A DNA stretch of 64,000 nt from Comamonas sp. JUb58 (GCF_004364775.1 NZ_SOAL01000023.1:1-64000), one strand, 5' to 3'; positions 17,757 to 27,604 are shown, counted from the first letter of the stretch. Program-made: numbers and translations. Notes: generated by a model not told the origin, from the letters alone.

Positions 17757-19070
17757 TTAACTCTGCGCCTTGCGCCGCGCAATCGTGATGCGGCGCGCAG
17801 CGCCCTGGCCTTCTTCGCGCACCACCACCGGCACACTGCGCGGCAGCAGCTGCAGCCAGGCGCGGGCGTCGGCAATACGCACCCGGCCAAAAATCGTCAG
17901 GTGTTCGGCATCGGGCGCCACCTGCATGGGCACCTGGCAGTAACGGGCCAGGCGCTGCACGGCCAGGCCCAGCGGTTCGTGGCGGAAGTCCAGCCAGCCA
18001 TTGCGCCAGGCCGCCACCTCGCCCGCGCTGCTATCGCGCCGAGGCGATTGGCCTTGCTGCCAGTCCAGGGTCTGGCTGTCGGTCAGCTCCCAGCCATCGC
18101 CCGCATCGGCCAGATCTCCCTCGCTGCCGCGTTGCTGCACGCGCACCCGGCCCTCTTCCACCGCCACGCGCAGCCCACCCTGGTCATCGAGCGCGACTTC
18201 AAACCGGGTGCCCAGCACGGTGATACGGGCCGGGCCGGCATCGACGATAAAAGGCGCATCGGCATTGCGTGCCACCTTGAAGAAGGCCGCACCATGGTGC
18301 ATTTGCACATAGCGGCGGCTGCCGTAGTAGCGCACATCCAGGCGGGTCTGCGCATCCAGCGCAATGCTGCTGCCATCGGGCAGCGCCTGGTTGAGCTGGC
18401 GGCCGGTAGCGGTGCCCAGCTGGATCTGCCACGTCACCACCTGGCTCTGGTACAAGCGCCAGGCCAGGCTGCCGCTGGCACCCAGCCCTGCCACGCCGAG
18501 CAAGGCCGACAGAGCGCGGCGCCGGCCCTTGCGCGGCAGCGCCTGCACAACGCCATCGCCACGCCATTCATGCAAAGCCGCTTCGATCGCATCCATGGCG
18601 CGCATGATCTCGCGCTCCACCGTCTTGACCGAGACACCATGGGCGGCGGCAATCGCCGTCTGCGATTCGCCATCAAGCCGGTCGGCCAGGAACATGCTGC
18701 GGCAGCGCTCGGGCAAGGCGGCAATCGCGGCGTCGACCGCTACCAGCGCCTCGCGCCGCAAGCTGGCCTCGGCGACATCCTGGCCCAGTGCCTGCACACC
18801 GGCGCTGCTGTCATGCAGGGCACTGTCAAAGCGCTCGGAGGTGCGCGCCGCCCGGCGCAGGTGGTCGATCACCAGATGCTCGGCCACCGTGTACAGATAG
18901 GCGCGTGGCGCCGGATGATGGCTCTGCGCCATCGGCCCCGCTTCCACCACGCGCAGCCAGGCGTCATGCACGATGTCCTGCGCCGATTGGCGGCTGCCGG
19001 TACGGCGTGCCACAAAGGCGATCAGCTCGCGATAGCTATCGCGAAAGGCTTCCAACGGGAGGGCGGACAT
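17757..19070 (-). CDS. ECF sigma factor fused to FecR-type anti-sigma/sensor (IutY-like hybrid)
   Basis: One 437-residue reading frame joins two proteins that are usually separate. Residues 12-78 look like sigma region 2 (A-Q-D-I-V-H-D-A-W-L-R and L-V-I-D-H-L-R-R), and 113-165 like region 4 (L-P-E-R-C-R-x-M-F and a helix-turn-helix with G-V-S-V-K-T-V-E-R-E-I). After a basic linker comes one membrane segment (about 186-204), then a periplasmic FecR domain (about 215-312, L-P-D-G-S-S-I-A-L-D-A-x-T and V-L-G-T-R-F-E-V) and a C-terminal domain (about 358-432, W-R-N-G-W-L-D-F). The usual FecR N-terminal sigma-binding region is replaced by the sigma factor itself. I recall IutY of Pseudomonas putida as the described example. 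It should control the adjacent receptor after regulated proteolysis. Confidence 0.9.
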   Translation of the reverse strand: MSALPLEAFRDSYRELIAFVARRTGSRQSAQDIVHDAWLRVVEAGPMAQSHHPAPRAYLYTVAEHLVIDHLRRAARTSERFDSALHDSSAGVQALGQDVAEASLRREALVAVDAAIAALPERCRSMFLADRLDGESQTAIAAAHGVSVKTVEREIMRAMDAIEAALHEWRGDGVVQALPRKGRRRALSALLGVAGLGASGSLAWRLYQSQVVTWQIQLGTATGRQLNQALPDGSSIALDAQTRLDVRYYGSRRYVQMHHGAAFFKVARNADAPFIVDAGPARITVLGTRFEVALDDQGGLRVAVEEGRVRVQQRGSEGDLADAGDGWELTDSQTLDWQQGQSPRRDSSAGEVAAWRNGWLDFRHEPLGLAVQRLARYCQVPMQVAPDAEHLTIFGRVRIADARAWLQLLPRSVPVVVREEGQGAARRITIARRKAQS

Positions 19071-19120
19071 GACGGGGACGGGCGGGCGCTAAAAATGACA
19101 AGGCGCGCTAGTATATTACG

Positions 19121-19139
19121 AATGAGAATAGATCTCATT
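19121..19139. promoter_or_regulatory. Fur box upstream of the sigma/FecR hybrid gene
   Basis: A 19-bp site with perfect 7-bp arms, AATGAGA-ATAGA-TCTCATT, closely matches the Fur operator pattern. It lies 51 bases upstream of the hybrid gene start, next to a minus-strand TAATAT hexamer at 19118-19113. Iron-loaded Fur would repress the locus. Confidence 0.75.
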
Positions 19140-19240
19140 TGTTATATAAATTCTCTTTAAAAACAGGGTGTTAAATCGCCCGCCCGTGGAGGCGGTTACT
19201 GCTGCCAGCGCAACCATTTTCCTGCGATAGATGACGCCAT

Positions 19241-19274
19241 AAAAAACGCCCTGTAGCGCCAGCTACAGAGCGTT
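19241..19274 (-). terminator. Rho-independent terminator of the sigma/anti-sigma operon
   Basis: On the minus strand a long stem is formed by AACGC/GCGTT and CTGTAGC/GCTACAG with a short GCCA-like loop and one bulge, followed by a run of T (A-run 19241-19246 on the plus strand). It lies just beyond the anti-sigma stop. Confidence 0.85.
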
Positions 19275-19292
19275 GGGGCGGGCAAAAACCGC

Positions 19293-20093
19293 TTATAGAT
19301 CGCGCTTGATCAACGCTCCGCTGAACAAGACCGGCCCGGTCGGCCCCGTCTCGCTGGGCACGCCGCCCTTGGGCTCCAGGCTGATCGCCAGCGCTGGGAC
19401 GGCCTGCACCTGGGCCAGCTGCGCCTGCAGTTGCTCCAGGCGCCCCTCGCCCATGACGCCCAAGGACTGCGGCGCGCCATGGGTGGGCAAGGCCCAAAGC
19501 TGGAGCGACCGGTCGGCCGCCTCCTGGTAGCCACCGACCCGCTGCAGCTCCAGCTGGCCATGGCGGGCATCAAAGGTCACCAGCATGGAGGCCTGCGCCT
19601 TGCCATCGGCCAGCACGGCCACATACTGCAGCTGCGGGGCGGCCTGCAAGGCGGTCTGGGTCTTTTGCAGCTCCGTCTGCAAGGCGGCCAGCTGCTGGCC
19701 GGTGTTGCGTTGCAGGCTTTGCTGCGCATACAGGCCGACGGCGACGGCAGCGACGGTGGCCACGGCACCGGTCAGCGCCAGCGAGCGCCACCAGCTGAGG
19801 GCCTTGGGGCTGCGGGCCTGGGCAGTGGCGCGCTGCTGCGCCAGCGCCAGGCCTGCCTGGTCGGCATCGACCAGGTTCTGGATGCGGGTCCAGACGGCGG
19901 CATCGGGTTGCACGGGCGACTGCAGCTCGGACAGCGCCGACCAGCGGCCCTGCCACAGCAGTGCGGCCGAGCGCACCTGGGGATGGGCGCGGGCCATCTG
20001 CTCAAAACGGCGGCGGGCGCCGGCGCGCAAGGTGCCCAGCGCATAGGCGGCGGCCAGGCGGTCCAGCAGTTCGGGGTGTTGTACCAGGTTCAT
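19293..20093 (-). CDS. RskA-like anti-sigma factor
   Basis: A 266-residue single-pass membrane protein. The cytoplasmic N-terminus (H-P-E-L-L-D-R-L-A-A-A-Y-A-L-G-T-L and R-R-R-F-E near residue 30) matches the anti-sigma domain of RskA-type proteins. A membrane segment lies at about 107-126, followed by a Gln/Leu-rich coiled coil (about 130-155) and a periplasmic RskA domain (L-Q-L-W-A-L-P-x-x-G near 205). It starts 18 bases after the sigma gene stop and should hold that sigma factor at the membrane until periplasmic cleavage. Confidence 0.87.
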   Translation of the reverse strand: MNLVQHPELLDRLAAAYALGTLRAGARRRFEQMARAHPQVRSAALLWQGRWSALSELQSPVQPDAAVWTRIQNLVDADQAGLALAQQRATAQARSPKALSWWRSLALTGAVATVAAVAVGLYAQQSLQRNTGQQLAALQTELQKTQTALQAAPQLQYVAVLADGKAQASMLVTFDARHGQLELQRVGGYQEAADRSLQLWALPTHGAPQSLGVMGEGRLEQLQAQLAQVQAVPALAISLEPKGGVPSETGPTGPVLFSGALIKRDL

Positions 20094-20111
20094 CAGAGCA
20101 CTCCTTTGCGC

Positions 20112-20687
20112 CTACACGTGGCGGTCCATGCACTTGCGCAGCTGCTCCAGACTGCGGCGCATCCAGGTTTTGACGGTGCCCAGCGGCAGCTGGAAATGGC
20201 TGGCCAGTTCGCTGTGGCTCAAATCTCGCAAATAGGCCAGGCTCACCACCTGGCGCTGGGCCTGTTGCAGGCGCTCCATGCACTGCTGCAAGACCGTTGC
20301 CTGCTCACTGGCCTCCACCGATTGCATGGGGCCTTGGGCCTCGTCGCCCTGCGGCAAGTCATCCATGTCATCCACCACCGCATGCTGGTCCAACCGCTCC
20401 GCCTTGCGCCGGCGCAGAAAATCCAGCGCCCTGCTACGCACCAGCATGCCCATCCAGGCCAGCGGCGGGCTGAGCGAATCGCGGTAGCTGTCAGCATGGC
20501 GCCAGATGGCGACAAAGCTGTCCTGCAGCACGTCCTCGGCCCAGGCCTTGTTGCCCAGAATGCGCAGCGCCAGGCCATACAGCCGGGACGCCGTCTCGTC
20601 GTACAAAAGCCGGAGCGCCTTGTCCTCGCGGGCGGCTATGCGGTCTAACAAAAGCATCAGTTCAGTGTCTGTGGTAGGTGTGCGCAT
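20112..20687 (-). CDS. ECF sigma factor (SigK/RskA-partner type)
   Basis: A 191-residue sigma-70 family factor with region 2 (about 22-90: A-L-R-L-L-Y-D-E-T and A-E-D-V-L-Q-D-S-F-V-A-I-W) and region 4 (about 130-185: L-S-H-S-E-L-A-S-H-F-Q-L-P-L-G-T-V-K-T-W-M-R-R). It is co-transcribed with the RskA-like anti-sigma. The regulon is unknown; the divergent SDR/GST genes are possible members because they share the upstream region. Confidence 0.9.
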   Translation of the reverse strand: MRTPTTDTELMLLLDRIAAREDKALRLLYDETASRLYGLALRILGNKAWAEDVLQDSFVAIWRHADSYRDSLSPPLAWMGMLVRSRALDFLRRRKAERLDQHAVVDDMDDLPQGDEAQGPMQSVEASEQATVLQQCMERLQQAQRQVVSLAYLRDLSHSELASHFQLPLGTVKTWMRRSLEQLRKCMDRHV

Positions 20688-20823
20688 GCAAGCATTGTGG
20701 GGCGAAGGTCGGCTGGCCGGTCAATCCGTTGTATTGCTGCCAAGCAGCAAGCACCCGGAAAAACAGCCCTGGTCCGCCCAGGTCAGCGACTGCTCACGCT
20801 CCCCACTTCGCTGCATCTGGCCG

Positions 20824-20852
20824 CTATACGCAGCAAGCCGCCGATTGGATGC
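20824..20852 (-). promoter_or_regulatory. Candidate ECF-type promoter in the sigma/SDR intergenic region
   Basis: The 347-base gap (20688-21034) between the sigma gene and the SDR gene contains no convincing gene. On the minus strand it has GCATCC (20852-20847), 17 bases, then GTATAG (20829-20824). The first hexamer resembles the CCATCC -35 element recalled for SigK-type promoters, so autoregulation is possible. Evidence is thin. Confidence 0.25.
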
Positions 20853-21034
20853 AGAAACGATGCAAAAAAATAATCGGCGGCACTGAATCCAAACGTTCTG
20901 CTGGCGCGTAGTGATGGGCATAGACCTTGCCGAGACAGGGTCGGATAACCGGAATACCCAATGAAAACAGCCGTCAACGCCCATACCGCCGTACTGCAAC
21001 CCTCCAGCCCATGCGCCAGCGCCAGGAGGCAGCC

Positions 21035-21823
21035 ATGCCGCTGAACATCCCCATCGAGCGCTGGTACGGCATGCGTGTCTGGCTGGTCGGCGCCAGCGCG
21101 GGCATCGGCATGGCGCTGGCCGAGCAGTTACATGCCGCAGGCGCCCAGGTGATCGTGTCGGCGCGCCGGCAGGAGGCGCTGGACGCCTTCGCCGAGCAGC
21201 ACCCCGGCTGCCTGCCGCTGCCGCTGGACGTCACCGACCGCGACGCGGTTGTCAGTGCCGTGCAGCAGCTGCTGGAAGACGGCCCGCTGGACCTGGTCTG
21301 CTACTGTGCGGGCGAGCGGCAGACTATGCGCGCCGATGACCTGGACCTCAACAGCTTGCTACAACACCGCGAAGTCAACCTGACCGGTGCGCTGCATGTG
21401 ATCGCGGCCATCACGCCCCACCTGCTGGCAGCGGCACGCGGCGGCCGCCAACCCCATCTGAGCCTGGTGGCCAGCGTGGCCGGCCAGCGTGGCCTGCCGG
21501 GCAACCTGGCCTATGGGCCCAGCCAGGCGGCACTGATCAACCTGGCCGAGACCTTGCAGCTGGAGCTGGTGCCCCAGGGCGTGGGCGTAAGCCTGGCCGT
21601 GGTCAAACCCGGCCTGACCGAGGCTTTCTTTACCGATCCCCATCCCGCCAGCCTGCCGCTCTGGCCGCAGCCCGAACAGGCGGCCAGCGCCATGCTCAAG
21701 GGCTGGGCGCGGGGACATTTTCTGCTGGGCGTGCCTTGGCGCTCCCGGCTGAGCTGGCGCCCCGGCTACAAATCGACGGCATCCAGTCTGGTAGCCTGGG
21801 TGCGCCGCCTGCAAGGAAACTGA
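21035..21823 (+). CDS. Short-chain dehydrogenase/reductase-family protein lacking the catalytic lysine
   Basis: The protein has 262 residues from the ATG at 21035, which is chosen over upstream ATGs because AGGAGG lies five bases before it. The Rossmann fold shows G-A-S-A-G-I-G (19-25) and C-A-G near 91-93. The active-site Ser147 and Tyr160 are present, but the usual Y-x-x-x-K motif reads Y-G-P-S-Q, so residue 164 is Gln encoded by CAG rather than Lys. Loss of this Lys usually cripples SDR catalysis. A GST gene follows three bases after the stop, suggesting joint expression. It may be a degenerate enzyme or a binding protein; the substrate is unknown. Confidence 0.85.
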   Translation: MPLNIPIERWYGMRVWLVGASAGIGMALAEQLHAAGAQVIVSARRQEALDAFAEQHPGCLPLPLDVTDRDAVVSAVQQLLEDGPLDLVCYCAGERQTMRADDLDLNSLLQHREVNLTGALHVIAAITPHLLAAARGGRQPHLSLVASVAGQRGLPGNLAYGPSQAALINLAETLQLELVPQGVGVSLAVVKPGLTEAFFTDPHPASLPLWPQPEQAASAMLKGWARGHFLLGVPWRSRLSWRPGYKSTASSLVAWVRRLQGN

Positions 21824-21826
21824 AGC

Positions 21827-22528
21827 ATGCTGACCCTTCACCACCTGGAAACCTCACGTTCGCAGCGCGTCCTCTGGCTGCTGGAAGAGCTGAACCTGCC
21901 CTATGCACTGGAGACCTACCCGCGCGATGCCAAGACCCGGCTGGCGCCGCCGGCGCTCAAGCGCATTCACCCGCTGGGCCTGTCGCCCATCCTCTGCGAC
22001 CGGGGCCTGGTGATTGCCGAATCCGGCGCCATCATCGAATACCTGGCCGAGCGCTATGGCGCCTGGGCACCGCCCGACATGGCCCACCTGGACCCCAAGC
22101 GCGGCAGCCCCGAGCACCTGCAGTGCCGCTACTGGATGCACTTTGCCGAGGGCTCGCTGATGAACTGGCTGCTGCTGCAGCTGGTGTTTGACAGCATCGC
22201 GGCCAAGCCCTTGCCGCTGCTGCTGCGCCCCATCGTGGGCCCGGTGCTGCGCGGCCTGCGCCAGCAGGTGCACAAACAGCTGATCGCCCCCCATATGGAG
22301 GCGGCGATGGCCTATATGAACCAGCACCTGGCCCAGCAGCCCTGGTTTGCCGGCGAGCACCTGACGATGGCCGATTTTCAGATGGGCTTTGCGGTTGAGG
22401 CCGCACTGACGCGCTGCGCCAACCCTGCCGACTGGCCGCATCTGCATGCCTACCGCCAACGCATGCAGGCGCGCGACGCCTACCAGCGGGCGATTGCCAA
22501 GGGCGGCCCGGTGGTGATGAAGCTCTGA
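21827..22528 (+). CDS. Glutathione S-transferase family protein
   Basis: A 233-residue protein with a thioredoxin-fold N-terminal domain (residues 1-78: S-R-S-Q-R-V-L-W-L-L-E-E-L-N-L-P-Y, then L-x-P-I-L and E-S-G-A-I-I-E-Y-L for glutathione binding) and an all-helical C-terminal domain. It begins three bases after the SDR stop, so the two are one transcription unit. GSTs conjugate glutathione to electrophiles; the substrate here cannot be inferred. Confidence 0.88.
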   Translation: MLTLHHLETSRSQRVLWLLEELNLPYALETYPRDAKTRLAPPALKRIHPLGLSPILCDRGLVIAESGAIIEYLAERYGAWAPPDMAHLDPKRGSPEHLQCRYWMHFAEGSLMNWLLLQLVFDSIAAKPLPLLLRPIVGPVLRGLRQQVHKQLIAPHMEAAMAYMNQHLAQQPWFAGEHLTMADFQMGFAVEAALTRCANPADWPHLHAYRQRMQARDAYQRAIAKGGPVVMKL

Positions 22529-22547
22529 GCGCTTGACAGCCCCCATG

Positions 22548-22572
22548 AAAAAAGGCCCTGCAGTGCAGGGCC
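22548..22572. terminator. Terminator between GST and purL
   Basis: GGCCCTGCA-G-TGCAGGGCC gives a near-perfect 9-bp stem (22554-22572) with an A-run at 22548-22553, so the T-tract is on the minus strand. It chiefly ends purL; it could also slow plus-strand transcription from the GST gene. Confidence 0.75.
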
Positions 22573-22595
22573 TTCGTCATGGGGCGTTGCGCAGA

Positions 22596-25500
22596 TCAAC
22601 CCAGCCAGTGGCGGGCATTGCGCCAGACGCGCATCCAGGGGCTATGGGCCGAGCGGTCGCCGTCGGTCCAGCTCATCTGCACGTTGCGGAACACGCGCTC
22701 GGGGTGCGGCATCATCGCGGTGAAGCGGCCATCGGCCGTGGTGACCGCCGTCAGGCCGCCAGCCGAACCGTTCGGGTTGAACGGGTACTGCTCGGTCGCC
22801 TGGCCGTGGTTGTCCACATAGCGCATCGCAGCGATCACCGCATCGACGTTGCCACGGAAGCGGAAGTTGGCATAACCCTCACCGTGCGCGACGGCGATCG
22901 GCAGGCGCGAGCCGGCCATGCCTTGCAGGAACAGGCTGGGCGACTCCAGCACTTCGACCATGGACAGACGCGCCTCGAAGCGGTTGCTCTGGTTTTGCGT
23001 GAAGCGCGGCCAGTCTTGCGCACCGGGGATGATGTCGGCCAGCTCGGCAAACATCTGGCAGCCATTGCAGACGCCCAGGCCGAAGGTGTCCTTGCGGCTG
23101 AAGAAGGCCTGGAACTGCTCGGACAGCGGCTCATTGAAGGTGATGGAGCGGGCCCAGCCAATACCGGCGCCCAGGGTGTCACCGTAGCTGAAGCCGCCGC
23201 AGGCGACGATACCGGCAAAGTCACGCAGCTGGGCACGGCCCGTCTGCAGGTCGGTCATGTGTACGTCCACCGCTTCAAAGCCGGCTTCGCCAAAGGCGTA
23301 GGCCATTTCGACGTGGGAGTTCACGCCCTGCTCGCGCAGCACCGCTACGCGGGGCTTGGCCGCCACGTTGACGAAGGGCGCAGACAGCGCTTCTTGCGGG
23401 TCGAAAGTCAGGTGCACATGCATGCCGGGGTCAGTCGGCACACCGACCGAGGCGTGCTCGCTGTCGGCGCAGGCAGGGTTGTCGCGCTGCTGGGCAATCT
23501 TCCAGCTCACGGCATCCCAGACCTGGTGCAGATCGCTCAGGCTGGCGCCAAACACCTTCTTGGCATCGCGCCAGACTTGCAGCTCGCCCTTGCCCATGTC
23601 CATGCTGGACGAGGCCGGACGGGTCTTGCCCACGATGTGGCTGCAGGTGGACAGGCCATGCTCGCGCAGGGTCTGCAGCACCTCGGCGCTGTCGCTGGTC
23701 TTGACCTGCAGCACCACGCCCAGCTCTTCGTTGAACAGCGCGCGCAGGGTCAGGTCTTCGCGGCGGCCCGATACCTGGGCGCCCCAGTTCTTGCCTTCGC
23801 CACTGTCCATGCGGCTGTCGGAGATGCCATCGCCTTCGGTGATCAGCATGTCCACATTCAGTGCCACGCCGACATGGCCGGCAAAGGCCATTTCCGCCAC
23901 GGTGGCCAGCAGGCCGCCGTCGCCCTTGTCGTGGTAGGCGAGGATCTTGCCCTGGGCGCGCAGCGCGTTGACAGCGTCGACCAGTGCGATCAGGTCCTTG
24001 GCTTCGTCCAGGTCGGGTGTCTCGTTGCCGCTTTGGCCCAGCACCTGGCCCAGGATGGAGCCGCCCATGCGCATCTTGCCGCGCGAGAGATCAACCAGCA
24101 CCAGGGTGGTGTCGGCTTCGTTGGCATCCAGCTGGGGCGTGAGCGTGCTGCGCACATCATCGATGGAGGCAAAGCCGGTGATGATCAGGCTGACGGGCGA
24201 GGTGACCTTCTTGGTTTCGCCGCCTTCGCTCCACTGCGTGCGCATCGACAAGCTGTCCTTGCCCACGGGGATGGAGATGTTCAGCTGCGGGCACAGCTCC
24301 ATGCCCACAGCCTTGACGGTGGCGTACAGATCCGCGTCTTCACCGGGTTCGCCGCAAGCGGCCATCCAGTTGGCCGACATCTTCACCTTGGACAGCGCAA
24401 TCGGCGCGGCCAGCATATTGGTGATGGCTTCGGCAACCGCCATGCGGCCCGATGCGGGTGCATTGATGGCGGCCAGCGGGGTGCGTTCGCCCATGGCCAT
24501 GGCCTCGCCCTTGAAGCCCTGGAAATCGGCCAGGGTCACGGCGACGTCGGCCACCGGCACCTGCCAGGGGCCGACCATCTGGTCGCGGTGGGTCAGGCCG
24601 CCCACCGCGCGGTCGCCAATGGTGACCAGGAAGCGCTTGGAGGCCACCGTGGGGTGGGCCAGCACATCGATCACGGCCTTTTCCAACGGCACGCCGGTCA
24701 GGTCAATGGCGGGCAGGCTGCGCGCCACGGTCTGCACATCCTTGTGCATCTTGGGCGGCTTGCCCAGCAGCACGTCCATCGGCATATCGACCGGGAATTT
24801 CTGGTCGTCTGCGGTCGCAGCCGGGTCTTGCAGCACCAGCTGGCGCTCTTCGGTCGCCGTGCCGATGACGGCAAACGGGCAGCGCTCGCGCTCGCAGAAG
24901 GCCGTGAACTGCGCCAGCGACTCGGGCGCAATCGCCATCACATAGCGTTCCTGGCTTTCGTTGGACCAGATTTCCTTGGGCGCCAGGCCCGATTCTTCGA
25001 GGTTGACCTTGCGCAGGTCAAAGCGGGCGCCACGGCCGGCGTCATTGGTCAGCTCGGGGAAGGCGTTGGACAGGCCACCGGCGCCCACGTCGTGGATCGC
25101 CAGGATGGGGTTGGCCGCGCCCTGCTGCCAGCAGTGGTTGATGACCTCTTGCGCACGGCGCTCGATCTCGGGGTTGCCGCGCTGCACCGAGTCAAAGTCT
25201 AGCTCGGCCGCATTGGTGCCGCTGGCCATGGAGCTGGCTGCGCCGCCGCCCATGCCGATGCGCATGCCCGGGCCGCCCAGCTGGATCAGCAAGGTGCCGG
25301 CGGGGAACAGGATCTTCTGGGTCTGCTCGGCATCGATCACGCCCAGACCACCGGCGATCATGATGGGCTTGTGGTAGCCACGGGTGATGTCACCGACTTG
25401 CTGCTCGTACTCGCGGAAGTAGCCGGTCAGGTTGGGACGGCCGAATTCGTTGTTGAACGCGGCGCCGCCCAGCGGGCCTTCGATCATGATCTGCAGCGGG

Positions 25501-26606
25501 CTGGCGATGTGCTCGGGCTTGCCGACCTCGCTGCCCCAGAGCTTGGAGACGGTGAAGCCGGTCAGGCCCGCCTTGGGCTTGGAGCCCCGGCCGGTCGCGC
25601 CTTCGTCACGGATCTCACCGCCCGCGCCGGTGGAGGCACCGGGGAAAGGCGAGATGGCCGTGGGGTGGTTGTGGGTCTCGACCTTCATCAGCACATGGCT
25701 GGTGGCTGCCTGCTTCTGGTAGCTGGGCGCCGTCACCGCATCGGCCTGGGTGTTGAACGGCGCCACATAGCGCTCGACCTGGTGGCCTTCCATGATGGAG
25801 GCATTGTCCGAATACGCCACCACGGTGTGCTGGGGCGAGACCGCCTCGGTGTGGCGGATCATGCCGAACAGGCTCTTGTCCTGCGCCACGCCGTCAATGG
25901 TGAAGTTGGCATTGAAGATCTTGTGGCGGCAGTGCTCGGAGTTCGCCTGGGCGAACATCATCAGCTCGACATCGCTGGGGTTGCGTGCCAGGCCCTTGAA
26001 GGCGTTTTCCAGGTACTCGATCTCGTCCTCAGCCAACGCCAGACCCCATTGCTTGTTGGCTTTTTCCAGCGCGCTGCGGCCACCGCCCAGCACATCGACA
26101 AACTCCATCGGCTGGGCTTGCAGTGCGGAGAACAGCTGCTCGGCTTCGGCGCGGGTGCCGAACACCGACTCGGTCATGCGGTCATGCAGCAGCGCGGCGA
26201 TCTGCGCGGTCTGCTCGGCGCTCAGCTCGGGCTTGCCGCCCAGCAGGCCGGCCTTGAGCTCGATGCGGTACTCGGTCAGGCGCTCGATGCGGAACACCGC
26301 CAGGCCGCAGTTGCGGGCAATGTCGGTGGCCTTGGAGGCCCAGGGCGAGATGGTGCCCATGCGGGGGGTGACGATGAAGGCCTGGCCGTCGCTGCCGCCT
26401 TCATAGGGGTCGCCATAGGTCAGCAGGGCCGCTACGCGCTCGGCCTCAGCACCCGCCAGAGGCTGCTCCGTGGCTACCAGATGCACAAAACGGGCAGCAA
26501 TGCCCGTTATCTTTGGATGGATCGCCGTCAATGCGGTCTGCAGTTGTTGGGCGCGGAAGGAGCTGAGGGCGTTACCGCCTGGTAGCTGAGTCAGGTGCAG
26601 TGTCAC
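22596..26606 (-). CDS. purL: Phosphoribosylformylglycinamidine synthase
   Basis: From the GTG at 26606 the enzyme has 1336 residues, close to the large single-chain PurL of other proteobacteria. An in-frame extension to 26696 exists but lacks family-like sequence; the GTG-led [14 protein letters not shown] matches the usual N-terminus. Seen are the N-terminal PurS-like part, the two AIR-synthase-type domains, and a C-terminal class I glutaminase with nucleophile motif G-V-C-N-G-C-Q and P-H-P-E-R-V-F-R near the end. It converts FGAR, glutamine and ATP to FGAM in de novo purine synthesis. It is transcribed alone, divergent from map. Confidence 0.97.
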   Translation of the reverse strand: MTLHLTQLPGGNALSSFRAQQLQTALTAIHPKITGIAARFVHLVATEQPLAGAEAERVAALLTYGDPYEGGSDGQAFIVTPRMGTISPWASKATDIARNCGLAVFRIERLTEYRIELKAGLLGGKPELSAEQTAQIAALLHDRMTESVFGTRAEAEQLFSALQAQPMEFVDVLGGGRSALEKANKQWGLALAEDEIEYLENAFKGLARNPSDVELMMFAQANSEHCRHKIFNANFTIDGVAQDKSLFGMIRHTEAVSPQHTVVAYSDNASIMEGHQVERYVAPFNTQADAVTAPSYQKQAATSHVLMKVETHNHPTAISPFPGASTGAGGEIRDEGATGRGSKPKAGLTGFTVSKLWGSEVGKPEHIASPLQIMIEGPLGGAAFNNEFGRPNLTGYFREYEQQVGDITRGYHKPIMIAGGLGVIDAEQTQKILFPAGTLLIQLGGPGMRIGMGGGAASSMASGTNAAELDFDSVQRGNPEIERRAQEVINHCWQQGAANPILAIHDVGAGGLSNAFPELTNDAGRGARFDLRKVNLEESGLAPKEIWSNESQERYVMAIAPESLAQFTAFCERERCPFAVIGTATEERQLVLQDPAATADDQKFPVDMPMDVLLGKPPKMHKDVQTVARSLPAIDLTGVPLEKAVIDVLAHPTVASKRFLVTIGDRAVGGLTHRDQMVGPWQVPVADVAVTLADFQGFKGEAMAMGERTPLAAINAPASGRMAVAEAITNMLAAPIALSKVKMSANWMAACGEPGEDADLYATVKAVGMELCPQLNISIPVGKDSLSMRTQWSEGGETKKVTSPVSLIITGFASIDDVRSTLTPQLDANEADTTLVLVDLSRGKMRMGGSILGQVLGQSGNETPDLDEAKDLIALVDAVNALRAQGKILAYHDKGDGGLLATVAEMAFAGHVGVALNVDMLITEGDGISDSRMDSGEGKNWGAQVSGRREDLTLRALFNEELGVVLQVKTSDSAEVLQTLREHGLSTCSHIVGKTRPASSSMDMGKGELQVWRDAKKVFGASLSDLHQVWDAVSWKIAQQRDNPACADSEHASVGVPTDPGMHVHLTFDPQEALSAPFVNVAAKPRVAVLREQGVNSHVEMAYAFGEAGFEAVDVHMTDLQTGRAQLRDFAGIVACGGFSYGDTLGAGIGWARSITFNEPLSEQFQAFFSRKDTFGLGVCNGCQMFAELADIIPGAQDWPRFTQNQSNRFEARLSMVEVLESPSLFLQGMAGSRLPIAVAHGEGYANFRFRGNVDAVIAAMRYVDNHGQATEQYPFNPNGSAGGLTAVTTADGRFTAMMPHPERVFRNVQMSWTDGDRSAHSPWMRVWRNARHWLG

Positions 26607-26788
26607 GTGGCAGCCTATGTGGACTAGGAGGATGGGAAGAAAGCACGCATGCGCCTTGCCCACTGCTACGGGCGGACCGTGGCAGCACAATGACAAGGGC
26701 GGGATAACCCGGGATTCTACTGTGCTGCGCTAGGTCACGTGGCCGCATGGACAACAGGCCAATGGCAGCGGTGGGATAATCATGGGCT

Positions 26789-27604
26789 ATGACCATCAAA
26801 ATCAATACGGAAGAAGATATTGCGCAGATGCGCATCGCAGGCCGCCTGGCCTCGGAGGTCCTGGACTACATCACCCCCCACATTCAACCAGGCATCACGA
26901 CCAAGCAGATCGATCTGCTGTGCGCCGAGGCCATGGAAAAGCAGGGCACCAAGTCGGCCTGCCTGGGCTACCAGCCACCGGGCATGACGCCCTACCCGGC
27001 CTATGTCTGTACCTCGGTGAACCATGTGGTCTGCCACGGCATCCCCAATGACAAGCCGCTCAAGAAGGGCGACGTCGTCAATGTGGACGTGACCATCATC
27101 ACGCCCGAAGGCTATTTTGGCGACAACAGCCGCATGTTCGTGATCGGCGAAGGCACGATTGCCGGCAAGCGCCTGTGCCAGCTGACCTTTGAAGCCATGT
27201 GGCATGGCATCGTGCAGGTCAAGAATGGCGCCCACCTGGGCGATATCGGCCATGCGATCCAGAAGTTTGCCGAAGGCCAGGGCCTGTCGGTCGTGCGCGA
27301 GTACTGCGGCCACGGCATCGGCAAGGTGTTTCACGATGAGCCCCAGGTGCTGCACTATGGCCGCCCGGGCACCGGCGTCGAGCTCAAGACCGGCATGATC
27401 TTCACGATCGAGCCCATGCTCAACCTGGGCAAGAAGGACATCAAGGACCTGGGCAATGATGGCTGGACCGTCATCACCAAGGACCACAGCCTGTCGGCCC
27501 AATGGGAAGTCGAAGTGCTGGTGACCGACACCGGCTACGAAGTGCTGACCTGGTCGGAAGGCTCGCCCACGCCGCCGAGCTTTGTGACCACCATCAAGTG
27601 CTGA
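26789..27604 (+). CDS. map: Type I methionine aminopeptidase
   Basis: A 271-residue enzyme removing the initiator methionine from nascent proteins. The five metal ligands are visible: Asp in V-N-V-D-V-T, Asp in G-D-N-S-R-M-F, His in C-G-H-G-I-G-K-V-F-H, Glu in F-T-I-E-P-M and Glu in A-Q-W-E-V-E-V-L-V-T. In E. coli the last motif reads Q-Y-E-H-T; here the His after the ligand Glu is Val, a minor family variation. The gene has its own terminator and precedes glnD. Confidence 0.96.
   Translation: MTIKINTEEDIAQMRIAGRLASEVLDYITPHIQPGITTKQIDLLCAEAMEKQGTKSACLGYQPPGMTPYPAYVCTSVNHVVCHGIPNDKPLKKGDVVNVDVTIITPEGYFGDNSRMFVIGEGTIAGKRLCQLTFEAMWHGIVQVKNGAHLGDIGHAIQKFAEGQGLSVVREYCGHGIGKVFHDEPQVLHYGRPGTGVELKTGMIFTIEPMLNLGKKDIKDLGNDGWTVITKDHSLSAQWEVEVLVTDTGYEVLTWSEGSPTPPSFVTTIKC

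Noticed and set aside
22533-25202. An 889-codon plus-strand frame opposite purL
   Set aside because: It is antisense to a clear PurL and has shadow composition (His, Gln, Ala, Gly).
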